64,000 nt of DNA, from positions 109,925 through 173,924 of the forward strand of contig CALVEY010000001.1 in the NCBI GenBank assembly GCA_944326705.1, in the 5' to 3' direction. This document shows positions 28,461 through 38,415 of the stretch, piece after piece. The position numbers and the translations under genes are program-made. The notes below the pieces were generated by a model that saw nothing but the letters and a program-made list of their open reading frames with translations, had not been told where the DNA came from and searched no databases. Position 1 is the stretch's first letter. Every line of letters starts with the position of its first letter. Origin of the DNA: an uncultured Mucispirillum sp. Lineage in GTDB: Bacteria; Chrysiogenota; Deferribacteres; Deferribacterales; Mucispirillaceae.

Positions 28461-31400
28461 CTAATCATCAATATAACCTTCTGGCAGATGGTCGTTTCCT
28501 GGCACTTTATCTAAGAAGAATGAAAGCAGTGCAGGAATTACAAACATAGTAAATACTGTAGCAAGAGCAAGACCGCCTAATATTACACTACCCATACCGC
28601 GATAAAGTTCACTTCCTGCTCCAGGGGCTATAACCAGCGGCAGCATACCAAAAAGTGATGTGGCTGTACTCATACTGATAGGGCGAATTCTTGTTTTTAA
28701 CGCAAGACGCACTGCAGCTTTACCACTCATGCCAAGTTTAATATAGTTTAGTGACTGATACACAATTAATATAGGGTTATTTACAACTGTTCCCACAAGC
28801 ATAATAAATCCAAGCATAGTAATAATATCAAGAGGCTGTTCTGCAATAAATAAGTCTGTTAAGGCAAGCCCCATAAATCCGCCTGTTGCAGCAAGTGGAA
28901 TAGAGAATAATATAATCAATGGATATAAAAAGTTATTAAGCAGTGCTGCCATTAAGAAATATGTAATAATAACTGCTAATATAAAGTTACCAGATAATGC
29001 ATTTTTAGCACTTTCTAGTTTTGATGATGCACCGCTTGTAGATATTATTATACCATTTAAAAGCCCTTCTGCGCGCATTGGCTCAATTACTTTATTCATA
29101 ATGTTATCGCGAAGTTCTTCTAATACCATGCCTTTTTGCAGTGTAATTTTAAACTCAAAAGCTCTTTGAGAATTAAAACGCCTTATTCTTTCAACACCTA
29201 ACACTTCTTCTGCATCAAATAAATTTGCAACAGGAACAGCAAGCCCAGTAGATGAGTTTACTACAAACTCTCCTACTTCTGTAGGGTTAGTATCCATATT
29301 GCCAGTTTCTTTTTCTTCATAAGGTCCGCGAAGAGATATATCTATTGTGCCTATTTCCGGGTCTTTAAACTCCCCTACTTTTCTGCCGTCTAAATATACA
29401 TCTACTGCTATACCCACTTCTTCAGTTGTAAGACCTGAAGCCATAATTGCTTCCCTGTCAGGATTTAGCTGCACTTCTGGATATACTGGGTTTGCTGATG
29501 GGCTTATCTGCATCTGCACATCTGACATTTCCTGATATATTCTTGCCTGGATAAGCTGGACAATAGATATTAACTGGTCATAACTCATATTACCAGATAC
29601 ATTCATTTTAAACTCGTTACCTTGTCCGCCGCCCACTTTAAATAATGGTGACTGTGAAGTAGAGCCGCGAATACCAGGTATTTGGTTTACAATATTCTGT
29701 AGTAATGGTTTATAATCCCCTGCCCGCTGTTCATCTGTACTTGTTAATATTGCCCTTACATTTGAGCCCCCAACAAATCCAAATGTATTAATGCGTGGAT
29801 AGCCGTTTAAATCCTGCTGCATATATGGCTCTAACTCTTTATAAAAGAAGTTGCCTATATTTCTTCTTTCTGCAAGAGAAATACCTGGCGGCACAGTAAG
29901 TTTTGTTTCTATCATATTTTTATTGCCAAGTGGAAGATAGTCCATTTTAGGCATAAGTAAATAAGCACTGATTATTGATGCTGCAGTTAAGCCTATAACA
30001 ACTATTAACCTTGTGCTGACTTTTGCATTGATTTTATCAGAAATACCAACTGTAATATTAACTACTTTTGAGCCGATATTTCCAATTGCTTCATTAAAAT
30101 TTTTCACTTTATTATTAAAGTTTGAATTTTTATTAAAATTTAATTTATCAGTTTTTTCATATATTACTTTCGTTGCAACAGGAATAACTAATACTGATAC
30201 TATAAGGCTTAAACCAACAGCTGAGCTTACTGCTATTGCAATATCTCCAAAAAGCTGCCCTGCCTCTTCTTTAATAAATGCAACTGGTAAAAACACAGCT
30301 ACTGTGGTAAGAGTAGATGCTAAAATTGCACCCCATACTTCTCGCACCGCATCATAGGCTGCTGTTACCGCATTTTTGCCCATTTTCATATGTCTGTCAA
30401 TATTTTCAAGAACTACAATAGAATTATCTACAAGCATACCCACAGAAAATGCAATACCTGCAAGGCTTATTACATTTAATGTGCGACCTAATGCATTCAT
30501 AATAAAAAATGTACCTACAATACATATTGGAATAGTTGTTGCAATAACAAGTGTAGAACGGATACTTCTTAAAAATACTAAAAGCACTATAACAGCTAAA
30601 AGCCCGCCTTCAATAATATTAGACTTTACTAAACTTACAGCATTTAAAATATATCCACGCTGGTCTGCTATCCATATAAACTCTATGCCGTTATCTTTTA
30701 AAATAGTATCATTTAAATCATTTATTACTTTTTCTAAATCGTTAGTTAAATCTAATATATTATAGCCTGCCTGAGCAATAATACCAATATTCATTGCATT
30801 TTTATTATTATATCTAACAAAAGAGTCTTTTTTCTCGTATCCGTAATCAACATGAGCCACATCGCCAAGTTTAAGTCTTGAATTATCGCCGCTGACGATT
30901 ACTATATTTGCTATATCTTCAGGAGTCTGACCTTCCCCCATAGTTCTAAATCGATAATCTTTTGCACCATACGCTCTTGTTCCTGCTGAAACATCAATAT
31001 TTTCCTTATCAATAGCATTAATAATCTGAGAAAGGCTTATATTATATGCTCCCATTTTATAAGGGTCTACAGTAATCTGCACCTGTTTTGACCTGCCGCC
31101 CCAGTACCACATATCTGCAACACCCTGCACGCGCTCAATATACGGCTTAATCACTTCTTCAAAGTAGCTTAAATATTCATCCACACTTCTTGGGTTGCCG
31201 TCCCTTGTTGTAAGCATTAATTCTACAGATGCAAAGGAGTCACTGTCTGCTGAACGGATAGTTGGCTTATCTATATCATCAGGATATCCTTTAACTTCAT
31301 CAAGCTTATTAGAAACAAGCAGTGTTGCATCATCCACATTAACAGATAAATCAAAAGTAAGTTTTACATTACACCTGCCTTCCATAGCAGTGCTTTCAAA

Positions 31401-31631
31401 CTCTGTTAAGCCTGGTATACTTTTTAATACCCTTTCCTGCCTGTCTATAACTTCTTTTTCCATATCATAAGGGGAAGCACCAGTCCATGTTGTGCGTATT
31501 GTTATCTGTGGATATTCTATATTTGGAATAAGGCGGTATGGCATATTCATGGCAGCCTGCACGCCAAAAAGCACTACAAAAAAGATAGCTACTAAAACTT
31601 TAATTGGATTATCTAATGCATACTTTATCAT
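28461..31631 (-). CDS. RND efflux permease (AcrB/MdtB-like)
   Basis: The 1056-residue inner-membrane proton-driven pump is the expected RND size. It shows the N-terminal helix NPIKVLVAIFFVVLFGVQAA, the two large periplasmic loops and the fourth-helix motif SVGMLVDNSIVVLENIDR. The second acidic residue seen in AcrB (D-D) is Asn here, as in the branch typified by SwrC/YerP-like pumps. GAILASTLTTVAVFLP and RPISMSTATSLFGMLPLV are also present. The adaptor gene lies 4 bp upstream. No TolC-type outer-membrane factor is in the window. Substrates cannot be read from the sequence. Confidence 0.9.
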   Translation of the reverse strand: MIKYALDNPIKVLVAIFFVVLFGVQAAMNMPYRLIPNIEYPQITIRTTWTGASPYDMEKEVIDRQERVLKSIPGLTEFESTAMEGRCNVKLTFDLSVNVDDATLLVSNKLDEVKGYPDDIDKPTIRSADSDSFASVELMLTTRDGNPRSVDEYLSYFEEVIKPYIERVQGVADMWYWGGRSKQVQITVDPYKMGAYNISLSQIINAIDKENIDVSAGTRAYGAKDYRFRTMGEGQTPEDIANIVIVSGDNSRLKLGDVAHVDYGYEKKDSFVRYNNKNAMNIGIIAQAGYNILDLTNDLEKVINDLNDTILKDNGIEFIWIADQRGYILNAVSLVKSNIIEGGLLAVIVLLVFLRSIRSTLVIATTIPICIVGTFFIMNALGRTLNVISLAGIAFSVGMLVDNSIVVLENIDRHMKMGKNAVTAAYDAVREVWGAILASTLTTVAVFLPVAFIKEEAGQLFGDIAIAVSSAVGLSLIVSVLVIPVATKVIYEKTDKLNFNKNSNFNNKVKNFNEAIGNIGSKVVNITVGISDKINAKVSTRLIVVIGLTAASIISAYLLMPKMDYLPLGNKNMIETKLTVPPGISLAERRNIGNFFYKELEPYMQQDLNGYPRINTFGFVGGSNVRAILTSTDEQRAGDYKPLLQNIVNQIPGIRGSTSQSPLFKVGGGQGNEFKMNVSGNMSYDQLISIVQLIQARIYQEMSDVQMQISPSANPVYPEVQLNPDREAIMASGLTTEEVGIAVDVYLDGRKVGEFKDPEIGTIDISLRGPYEEKETGNMDTNPTEVGEFVVNSSTGLAVPVANLFDAEEVLGVERIRRFNSQRAFEFKITLQKGMVLEELRDNIMNKVIEPMRAEGLLNGIIISTSGASSKLESAKNALSGNFILAVIITYFLMAALLNNFLYPLIILFSIPLAATGGFMGLALTDLFIAEQPLDIITMLGFIMLVGTVVNNPILIVYQSLNYIKLGMSGKAAVRLALKTRIRPISMSTATSLFGMLPLVIAPGAGSELYRGMGSVILGGLALATVFTMFVIPALLSFFLDKVPGNDHLPEGYIDD

Positions 31632-31635
31632 AATA

Positions 31636-32724
31636 TCAGCCTATTTTAGAAGTTATTTTAATTTTTACGCCGTTATTTACTGCATTATTGCCGTCTAGCA
31701 CTATCTGGTCATCTTTTTTAAGTGAGCCTTCTGTAACTGATGATACTGCTGCATAACCCCCGTTATAGCCTATGATTTTTACTGGAATAAAACGAACTCT
31801 ATCATCTTCTGCTACTTTAAATACTCCCTTTACACTGTTACGCTCTACTACTGCATCGCGCGGAACTAATAAAGAATTGATTTTACTTCCTGACGGGATT
31901 AAGGCTATTACTAACACGCCCTCTTTTAAATCTGGGTCCTGACCTAAATCTATTCTTGTTAAAAATAATCTGGTGGCAGGGTCGCCTTTTGAGTTGATTG
32001 ATAAGACTTTGCCTGTATATTCCTTGCGGCTTGTTTTCACTGTTACCTGCTGACCTGCCTTTATATAAGGAAGAACTGATTCTGGGATATATACTTTTGC
32101 TTCATAGGTTAAGGTGGCTACTCCTGCTACTACGCCCCCAGAATTTACCCACTCCCCTACTTCCACATCTTTACTGATTACTACTCCCTTTAATGGGGAT
32201 TTGATTACCATTTTCTCTTTCTGAGTTTCAAGCTGTTTCTGCTGAGCTACTGCCGATGTATAGGCACTCTGGGCATTAGTATAGTCTGTTAATGAGTCTT
32301 GATATTTCTGCTGGGATATGGATTTTTGGCTGTATAAGGCTTTATTACGATTAAAATCTCTTAATGCTTTATCTAAATTGGCTTTTGCCTGTTTAGTGGC
32401 TGCAACTGCACTTGATACGCTGTATCCTAATAAACTGTCATCTAAGCTGGCTAATGGCTGACCTATCTCTACTGCATCACCTTCATTAACATACACTTTT
32501 AACACTTTGCCAGCACTTTCTGCTGCTACTTCTGAGCTTTCACTGAAATATGCTGAACCTGTTATCATCATGGTAGGTGATGTCATTCCTTCTGACACTT
32601 TTTCAACAGTAACTAATACTACACGCTCTTTACTGCCTGAAGCGCCTGATGATTTATTTTGCGCTGATACTATAAATGGAATAGTGAAAAGAATAATTAA
32701 AATTATTAAAAAATACTTCTTCAT
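31636..32724 (-). CDS. RND periplasmic adaptor (membrane fusion) protein
   Basis: The roughly 362-residue periplasmic adaptor starts with a signal sequence (KYFLIILIILFTIPFIVSAQ). It has a lipoyl-like half SAGKVLKVYVNEGDAVEIGQ, a coiled-coil hairpin with NLDKALRDFNRNKALYSQKS, and the second lipoyl half MVIKSPLKGVVISKDVEVGE, followed by beta-barrel and membrane-proximal domains. There is no lipobox cysteine, so it is not lipidated. The start at 32724 has GAGG at good spacing. It is the first gene of the pump operon. Confidence 0.9.
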   Translation of the reverse strand: MKKYFLIILIILFTIPFIVSAQNKSSGASGSKERVVLVTVEKVSEGMTSPTMMITGSAYFSESSEVAAESAGKVLKVYVNEGDAVEIGQPLASLDDSLLGYSVSSAVAATKQAKANLDKALRDFNRNKALYSQKSISQQKYQDSLTDYTNAQSAYTSAVAQQKQLETQKEKMVIKSPLKGVVISKDVEVGEWVNSGGVVAGVATLTYEAKVYIPESVLPYIKAGQQVTVKTSRKEYTGKVLSINSKGDPATRLFLTRIDLGQDPDLKEGVLVIALIPSGSKINSLLVPRDAVVERNSVKGVFKVAEDDRVRFIPVKIIGYNGGYAAVSSVTEGSLKKDDQIVLDGNNAVNNGVKIKITSKIG

Positions 32725-32855
32725 AAACAGCCTCATAACACTGACATATATCTTAATAGATTACTATAATTAGTAAAAGTTCAGTAATTTTTCAAGTATA
32801 AATTAAAATATAAGTAGTGTTATGAAAGCTTAACGTTACATTTTAAATTACAAAA

Positions 32856-34922
32856 TTATCTTAAAGCACGCATAGAGTTTAATAATGCAAGTAATGCAAC
32901 ACCTACATCACCAAATACTGCCATCCACATTGAAGCAATATCTGCTAATCCTAAAACTATAAACAGAGCCTTAATACCAAGAGCAAAAATTATATTCTGC
33001 CATATAATTTTTTTAGTTTTTTTCGCAACTTTTACTGCATCTACAAGTTTCATTAAGGAGTCATTCATTATAACTACATCTGCAGTTTCAATTGCTGCAT
33101 CACTTCCTGCTGCCCCCATAGAAACACCAACATCTGCCATAGCAAGCACTGGTGCATCATTTATGCCGTCACCTACATATAATGAGTAGCCGCTGCCTTT
33201 ATATTTATCTGCAAATTCTTTAAATTTTTCTGCCTTTTCTTCTGGCAGCAGGTCATAATAATATTCTTTAATGCCTGTATCTTTTAATATAGTTTCTGTT
33301 GCATATTTATTATCGCCAGTTAAAACTGTAATGTTTTTTATACCTGTTTCATAAAGTTTATTTACTGCCTCAACTGTATCATCTTTTAACTTATCACTTA
33401 TTATAATATAGCCTGCATATTCTTTATCTATTACCACATGGGCTACACTGCCTAAAAGATTGCATACACTTTCATCATGAACTGTATTAGTAAAATGCAG
33501 CAGACTGTCGTTTCCTACCATTATTTCTTTATCTTCTATAGATACTTTTACACCCCTGCCGCTTATTTCTTCATATTCTTTAATGGAATAATCAATATGA
33601 CCAGCATATTCCACAATAGAGCGTGCAATAGGGTGGCTTGATTTACTTTCTGCAACAGCTGCATATTTTACAATTTCACTTTCAGAATATTTACCGAAAG
33701 ATTTTACTTCTGTTACTGTAAAAATACCTTTTGTAAGAGTGCCAGTTTTATCAAAAGCAACTGCCTGTATATTAGATAATGCTTCTAGATAGTTTGCACC
33801 TTTTACTAATATACCTTTTTTAGATGCTCCGCCAATACCCCCAAAATAACCAAGTGGCACACTTATTATTAATGCACAAGGGCATGATACAACTAACGCA
33901 ACTAATGCACGATAAAGCCACTGGCTGAATGAGCCCATATCTAAAATCGGCGGAACAACAGCTATTGCAAAAGCTATAAAAAATACAATTGGTGTATAAT
34001 ATGAAGCAAATTTAGTAATAAAATTTTCTGTTTTTGCTTTATTTGCAGCAGCATTTTCCACCATATCTAATATTTTAGATGCAGAGCTTTCTGCAAATAT
34101 TTTTTCTACTTTTACTTCAATAATACCAGTTAAGCTTATCATACCAGATAAAACTTTATCCCCAGTTTCTGCACCGCGTGGCACAGATTCACCAGTTAAC
34201 GCTCTAGTATCTAGAGTTGTTTTACCTTTTATAACAGTGCCGTCAAGAGCTATTTTCTCACCTGCTTTTACAACTATAGTTTCACCGACATTTACAGTTT
34301 CAGGGTCAACTCTGCACTCTTTGCCGTCCCTTACAACTACTGCATAATCTGGGCGTATTTCTAAAAGCGACTGAATAGAACGGCGGCTTCTATGAACTGC
34401 TAAATCCTGAAAAAATTCCCCAGCTCTGTAAAAAAGCATAACACCAACAGCTTCTTCATGGCTGCCTATTGCCCAGGCTGCAAGTGTGGCAAATGTCATA
34501 AGAAAATTTTCATCAAATATTTTGCCGTGGCGGAGATTTTTTATAGATGCTAATATTACATCTTTTCCTGCAATTAAATAAACTATTACTAATACTGCAT
34601 AGCTTAAATATGAAAGTGGCGGTGTTTGAAAAATATGCAGCATATAAAACCCAGCACCAAAAGCAGCAAGCAGAACACCTAAAAGTATTAATTCATTTTT
34701 TACATTAAAACTTTCTTCCTGCTTTTGCTCATGAATTACAACACCTTTTTCTATTTCATCAACAGCTTCCTGCACTTTATGAATATTATCTGTGTCTATC
34801 ATTAATGTTTTTGTGGCAAAAACTACCTTTGCATCTTTTACGCAGTCAAGATTTTTTATGCCCTCTTCTATTTTTGCTGCACAAAATGGACAGTCTAAAT
34901 TTTCAAGCATATACTTTTTCAT
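32856..34922 (-). CDS. zntA: Zn2+/Cd2+/Pb2+-transporting P1B-type ATPase (ZntA-like)
   Basis: The ATP-driven heavy-metal exporter has one N-terminal HMA domain with the metal site DCPFCAAKIE. The ion-channel motif SCPCALIISVPLGY, the phosphorylation motif DKTGTLTKG, the nucleotide-binding SHPIARSIVEYAG and the hinge GDGINDAPVLAMADVGVSMG are all present. At 689 residues it is complete. The start at 34922 is set by AGAGG. It follows the ArsR gene by four bases, so the repressor and pump are one operon. The CPC motif plus the regulator's ligand set favour Zn/Cd over copper. Confidence 0.93.
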   Translation of the reverse strand: MKKYMLENLDCPFCAAKIEEGIKNLDCVKDAKVVFATKTLMIDTDNIHKVQEAVDEIEKGVVIHEQKQEESFNVKNELILLGVLLAAFGAGFYMLHIFQTPPLSYLSYAVLVIVYLIAGKDVILASIKNLRHGKIFDENFLMTFATLAAWAIGSHEEAVGVMLFYRAGEFFQDLAVHRSRRSIQSLLEIRPDYAVVVRDGKECRVDPETVNVGETIVVKAGEKIALDGTVIKGKTTLDTRALTGESVPRGAETGDKVLSGMISLTGIIEVKVEKIFAESSASKILDMVENAAANKAKTENFITKFASYYTPIVFFIAFAIAVVPPILDMGSFSQWLYRALVALVVSCPCALIISVPLGYFGGIGGASKKGILVKGANYLEALSNIQAVAFDKTGTLTKGIFTVTEVKSFGKYSESEIVKYAAVAESKSSHPIARSIVEYAGHIDYSIKEYEEISGRGVKVSIEDKEIMVGNDSLLHFTNTVHDESVCNLLGSVAHVVIDKEYAGYIIISDKLKDDTVEAVNKLYETGIKNITVLTGDNKYATETILKDTGIKEYYYDLLPEEKAEKFKEFADKYKGSGYSLYVGDGINDAPVLAMADVGVSMGAAGSDAAIETADVVIMNDSLMKLVDAVKVAKKTKKIIWQNIIFALGIKALFIVLGLADIASMWMAVFGDVGVALLALLNSMRALR

Positions 34923-34926
34923 AATA

Positions 34927-35274
34927 CTACCTCTTTTCATTAATGTGCTCTAATCCCATTAAAAGCACCCCTGTAATATGTTCATCATCAAGGCTGTAAT
35001 ATACATTTTTTCCTTCCTGCCTTGATTTTACAATACCTGTCTGCCTTAAAAACCTAAGCTGTTGTGACACTGTGGACTGTTTTAAAGACAAGGCGGCACA
35101 TATATCATATACACAAAGCTCCACTTCTTTTAAGGCAAATAAAATTTTTATCCTTGTAGTATCTGCAAACACTTTATAAAAAAGTTCCAGTGCTACAAAA
35201 GAATATTCAGAAGGCAGGCTTTCCCTTGCTGCATGCACTGCTTCTGCATCAATTATTTTACTGTCATCTCCCAT
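34927..35274 (-). CDS. ArsR/SmtB family metal-responsive repressor
   Basis: The 115-residue winged-helix repressor would release DNA on metal binding. The recognition helix region is LKQSTVSQQLRFLRQTGIV. The C-terminal helix DDEHITGVLLMGLEHINEKR has the D-x-H, ten residues, H-x-x-E pattern of the SmtB/ZiaR zinc (alpha-5) site. ELCVYDICAALSL keeps cysteines at the alpha-3 position, as in CadC-type sensors, though the second Cys of the ELCVCD form is Tyr here. It is the first gene of the operon with the ATPase and probably autoregulates at the dyad just upstream. Confidence 0.88.
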   Translation of the reverse strand: MGDDSKIIDAEAVHAARESLPSEYSFVALELFYKVFADTTRIKILFALKEVELCVYDICAALSLKQSTVSQQLRFLRQTGIVKSRQEGKNVYYSLDDEHITGVLLMGLEHINEKR

Positions 35275-35303
35275 AAAAAACTCCTAATGTTATAACATCA
35301 CTT

Positions 35304-35323
35304 CATCATATCATTATATGATG
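35304..35323 (-). promoter_or_regulatory. Putative ArsR/SmtB operator
   Basis: A perfect 8-bp inverted repeat, CATCATAT and ATATGATG separated by CATT, overlaps the expected transcription start of the arsR-zntA operon. Its form resembles SmtB-type 12-2-12 sites. Confidence 0.6.
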
Positions 35324-35324
35324 A

Positions 35325-35375
35325 TATATAAATCTAAAAGTTATACTTGTCAAGAAGAAAAAATCAATGTATATA
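35325..35375. promoter_or_regulatory. Divergent promoters sharing one -35 element
   Basis: Minus strand: TTGACA (35353-35348), 17-base spacer, TATATA (35330-35325) for arsR-zntA. Plus strand: TTGTCA (35347-35352), 17-base spacer, TATATA (35370-35375) for the two-component genes. The two -35 hexamers are the two strands of the same TTGTCAA. Confidence 0.55.
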
Positions 35376-35384
35376 TATTTTATT

Positions 35385-36080
35385 ATGAGTGATAAAATTA
35401 ATATATTAATCGTCGAAGACGAAATCAAAGTTGCGGAAACAATCAAGTCCTACTTAGAAAAAGAAGGTTTTAATGCTTCTTTTGCTATATTAGGCTCAGC
35501 AGCGGTTAACATTTTAAATGAGAAAACATTTAATTTGATTATCCTTGACTTAATGCTGCCAGATATTTCTGGTGAAGAAATTTGTAAAATGGTTAGAAAA
35601 ACAAGCGATGTACCTATCATCGTCCTAACTGCAAAAAGTTCTGAGGATTCAAAAGTTAATGTTTTAAATACTGGTGCTGATGATTATCTTATTAAGCCAG
35701 TTTCTCCAAGGGAGCTGGTGGCAAGAGTTAAAGCTGTGCTGCGTCGTGCAGGGCTTTTCAGTGAAAATAGTGCTGTGCTTTATAATGACGGCTTATCTAT
35801 TGACTTTACTTCAAGGACTGTTAAGAAAAATGATACAGAAATCACCTTAACACCTAATGAGTATAAACTGCTGAAGTTTCTTGCCCAAAATGCTGGCAGA
35901 TATTTTTCAAGGGAAGATTTAATTGAAGGAGCAATCGGTGCTAAATATGACGGATATGACAGAGCAGTTGATTCTCACATTAAAAATCTTCGCCAGAAAA
36001 TTGAAGATAACCCGAAAAACCCTAAATATATCGTTACTCAATACGGTGTAGGTTATAAATTTGCCGGGACTAAAATATGA
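35385..36080 (+). CDS. OmpR/PhoB-type response regulator
   Basis: The roughly 231-residue regulator has a receiver domain with ILIVEDE, phosphoacceptor Asp in LIILDLMLPDISGEE and the Lys in DDYLIKPVSPREL. A winged-helix output domain ends in AVDSHIKNLRQKIEDNPKNP and YIVTQYGVGYKFAG. I place the start at 35385, giving MSDKINILIVEDE. The frame opens at 35367, but that lies upstream of the predicted transcription start, and neither start has a clear ribosome site. Its stop overlaps the kinase start (ATGA). Confidence 0.9.
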   Translation: MSDKINILIVEDEIKVAETIKSYLEKEGFNASFAILGSAAVNILNEKTFNLIILDLMLPDISGEEICKMVRKTSDVPIIVLTAKSSEDSKVNVLNTGADDYLIKPVSPRELVARVKAVLRRAGLFSENSAVLYNDGLSIDFTSRTVKKNDTEITLTPNEYKLLKFLAQNAGRYFSREDLIEGAIGAKYDGYDRAVDSHIKNLRQKIEDNPKNPKYIVTQYGVGYKFAGTKI

Positions 36081-37414
36081 AATTAAGCATTAAAAAGCAG
36101 TTCCTTTTGCTTTTTCTGCTTGTTACTGTTGTTTCGCTTTTCATTCTGTCCTTTATGCTTAGAACAACTATTGACAGCTGCTTCTATGACTATAAATGGG
36201 CAGAACAAAGCAAAATATTTGACTTAATAGTATCCCGACTTGAAACATTTTATGCTGAGCATAAATCATGGGATAATTTTAACGGCAACGAAATAGGCAA
36301 GCTTGCTATGAAAGAAGGCTGTTATTTTACCTTATATGATAATGAAGGTAAATTAATATGGACTTCTGAGCATACTATTTCTGCCAGAAATAATACATCA
36401 GTAGTCCATAGATACTGGCGTAATATCTACCCTGTAAATTATAAAAACCAAATGAAAGGCAAAGTATATATTGTCCAGTTTACTGACAGCCTTTTTACTC
36501 CAAAAGATATTACTTTTAAAGAAAGTATTCTTACATACATATTAATATCATTAATTATAGCATTACTTTTATCTCTGCCATTTATTATGATATTATCATC
36601 ACGGTTTTCAAGCCCTATTACATACCTACAGAAAAAAGCAGAAAATATGATAAAAGGCGATTTGACTACTGAAATAAAAGTATCATCATCTACTACGGAA
36701 ATTGTTAAGCTTTCCATATCTCTTGACAGGCTGAGAAAATCATTACTGCAGCAGGAAGAGTTAAGAAAACAGCTTGCATCAAATATTTCTCATGAACTTA
36801 GAACACCGTTAAATGTTATACAAAACCAGTTAGAAGCTATAATTGACGGCATTTTTGAGCCAACAGAAGAAAGGCTTGATGGTCTTTTACAGGAAGTTAT
36901 AAGACTTACAAGCTTAGTAGGCGAGCTTGAAAAAATTACAACAATAGAATCCCATGATTTTATACCAGATATTAAAGATGTAAAACTAGCGTCTGTTGTT
37001 GAAAATGTATGCTCTACTTTTGAAGCAGCATTTAAAAGAAAAAATATTGATTTAATTACAAAGCTGCAAAAAGGTATAATAGTTAAAGCTCAGGAAGATA
37101 AACTTATACAGCTTGTTATAAATATTGTAAATAATGCACTTAAATATACAGACCATGGCAGTGTAACAGTAAGCACTTATATGGAAAATGACCATGCAGT
37201 ATTTGAAGTAACAGATACTGGGGTTGGTTTATCAGAAGATGATAAAGTAAAAATCTTTGAAAGGTTTTACAGAGTAGAAAAATCACGGAATAGAAATACT
37301 GGCGGTGCAGGACTTGGTCTTTCTATTGTTAAAAATATAGCAGATGCCCACGGCTGGGAAATAGAAGTAGAAAGTGACGGCAAATCAGGCACTACATTTA
37401 AGGTAAATTTTTAA
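36077..37414 (+). CDS. Two-component sensor histidine kinase
   Basis: The 445-residue membrane kinase has a first membrane helix at about residues 8-28, a periplasmic sensor of roughly 120 residues that I do not recognise, and a second helix (ILISLIIALLLSLPFIMIL). A HAMP-like linker (SSPITYLQKKAENMIKGDLT), the HisKA box SNISHELRTPLNVIQNQLEA and the ATPase boxes VINIVNNALKYTDHG, FEVTDTGVGLSEDD and GGAGLGLSIVKNIADAHG follow. It is coupled to the response regulator. Position divergent from a metal efflux operon suggests, but does not show, an envelope- or metal-stress input. Confidence 0.92.
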   Translation: MKLSIKKQFLLLFLLVTVVSLFILSFMLRTTIDSCFYDYKWAEQSKIFDLIVSRLETFYAEHKSWDNFNGNEIGKLAMKEGCYFTLYDNEGKLIWTSEHTISARNNTSVVHRYWRNIYPVNYKNQMKGKVYIVQFTDSLFTPKDITFKESILTYILISLIIALLLSLPFIMILSSRFSSPITYLQKKAENMIKGDLTTEIKVSSSTTEIVKLSISLDRLRKSLLQQEELRKQLASNISHELRTPLNVIQNQLEAIIDGIFEPTEERLDGLLQEVIRLTSLVGELEKITTIESHDFIPDIKDVKLASVVENVCSTFEAAFKRKNIDLITKLQKGIIVKAQEDKLIQLVINIVNNALKYTDHGSVTVSTYMENDHAVFEVTDTGVGLSEDDKVKIFERFYRVEKSRNRNTGGAGLGLSIVKNIADAHGWEIEVESDGKSGTTFKVNF

Positions 37415-37418
37415 AAGT

Positions 37419-37857
37419 TTATTTTATCTTTTTTATAAAACAAATAATTTTATTCGATACATTAAACCCTGCCCTATTGTGAAATAATATGCTTTCTGAA
37501 TTATCAATACAGCAGTCACTTGCAAACTCTATACATTTATGACTTTTAGCCCACTTTTTCGCACTCTGAAAGTAAGTTTTTTGCATATCCTTTACATCTA
37601 TATGGCTCATCTATAAATATGCCCTCTAAATATCCAACAGGATTTGTGGAAGAACCCTCTACATAATCATTTCTTAAACTGCAAAAAGCAAACCCTATAG
37701 GTTTATCTGAAATATACTTAATAAATACAGCTGACTTATTATTTTCTAATACATTTATAAATTCTTTTTTAAGTTCATCAATAGTATGATGTTTCCATAA
37801 TTTAAAGGCAAGCTCTGCTGCCACATTTATATCATTTATATCTGCTTTAATAATCAT
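37419..37857 (-). pseudogene. AAC(6')-like aminoglycoside acetyltransferase gene, frameshifted
   Basis: Two overlapping frames together make one GNAT protein. The first (37857 to 37546) contains VEGSSTNPVGYLEGIFIDEP and YRCKGYAKNLLSECEK, then stops. The other frame continues KWAKSHKCIEFASDCCIDNS and ESILFHNRAGFNVSNKIICF. This order closely matches aminoglycoside 6'-N-acetyltransferases of the AAC(6')-Ih/Ig group. Removing one A from the A5 tract (T5 at 37555-37559 on the plus strand) joins them as SECEKWAKS at about 145 residues. It may be a true pseudogene or a sequencing error in a homopolymer. Confidence 0.75.
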
Positions 37858-37872
37858 ATAAAAATACCTGCA

Positions 37873-38415
37873 TCAAGCATCTTTATTTTCATTTAAATTT
37901 TTATTATCACTTTCTTTTTCTGCCATTTTCATTTCCTGTAATATTTTATCTAAATCTTCCATTGATAATATTTCTTCATCGCCTAATTTATCTAAAATTT
38001 CCAGTTTTTCTCTTAAAACAGCTAAAGTTTTCTGAACTTCTTCACTGCCAGTATTACCCTTTTCAATTATTTCATCTATCATTTTTTCAATTCTTTCTTT
38101 TAATTTTTCATTTTCTGGAAGCAGGTCTTTATCAATACTTGATGCACTTGTATTAAATACTGCTCTAAAAAGTAGACTTTGAATATCATCTATTGTATAG
38201 TCCTTATTTTCTTCCTGATTTATGGAAATATTTTCCACTATCTTATCCATTTCTTTAAAACCATAAGGGTTGCTTAATGAAATATTTTGAAAGCTGTTAT
38301 TTTCATATCTATCTGCACTAATTTTCATTAGCTGTAAATCTTCTTTCTTATCAATATTTTTTATATTTGATAAAGTATAAAACTCTGCAATTTTATTAAC
38401 AGCATTAATATTCAT
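37873..38415 (-). CDS. Hypothetical acidic coiled-coil protein
   Basis: I do not recognise this 180-residue protein. It is soluble, strongly acidic and mostly helical, with a coiled-coil-like stretch from about residue 105 onward (KLKERIEKMIDEIIEK, then LREKLEILDKLGDEE). It ends in a disordered Lys/Asn/Glu tail. The N-terminal half is low in complexity and could be a flexible arm. It lies 15 bp upstream of the frameshifted acetyltransferase on the same strand. Confidence 0.5.
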   Translation of the reverse strand: MNINAVNKIAEFYTLSNIKNIDKKEDLQLMKISADRYENNSFQNISLSNPYGFKEMDKIVENISINQEENKDYTIDDIQSLLFRAVFNTSASSIDKDLLPENEKLKERIEKMIDEIIEKGNTGSEEVQKTLAVLREKLEILDKLGDEEILSMEDLDKILQEMKMAEKESDNKNLNENKDA

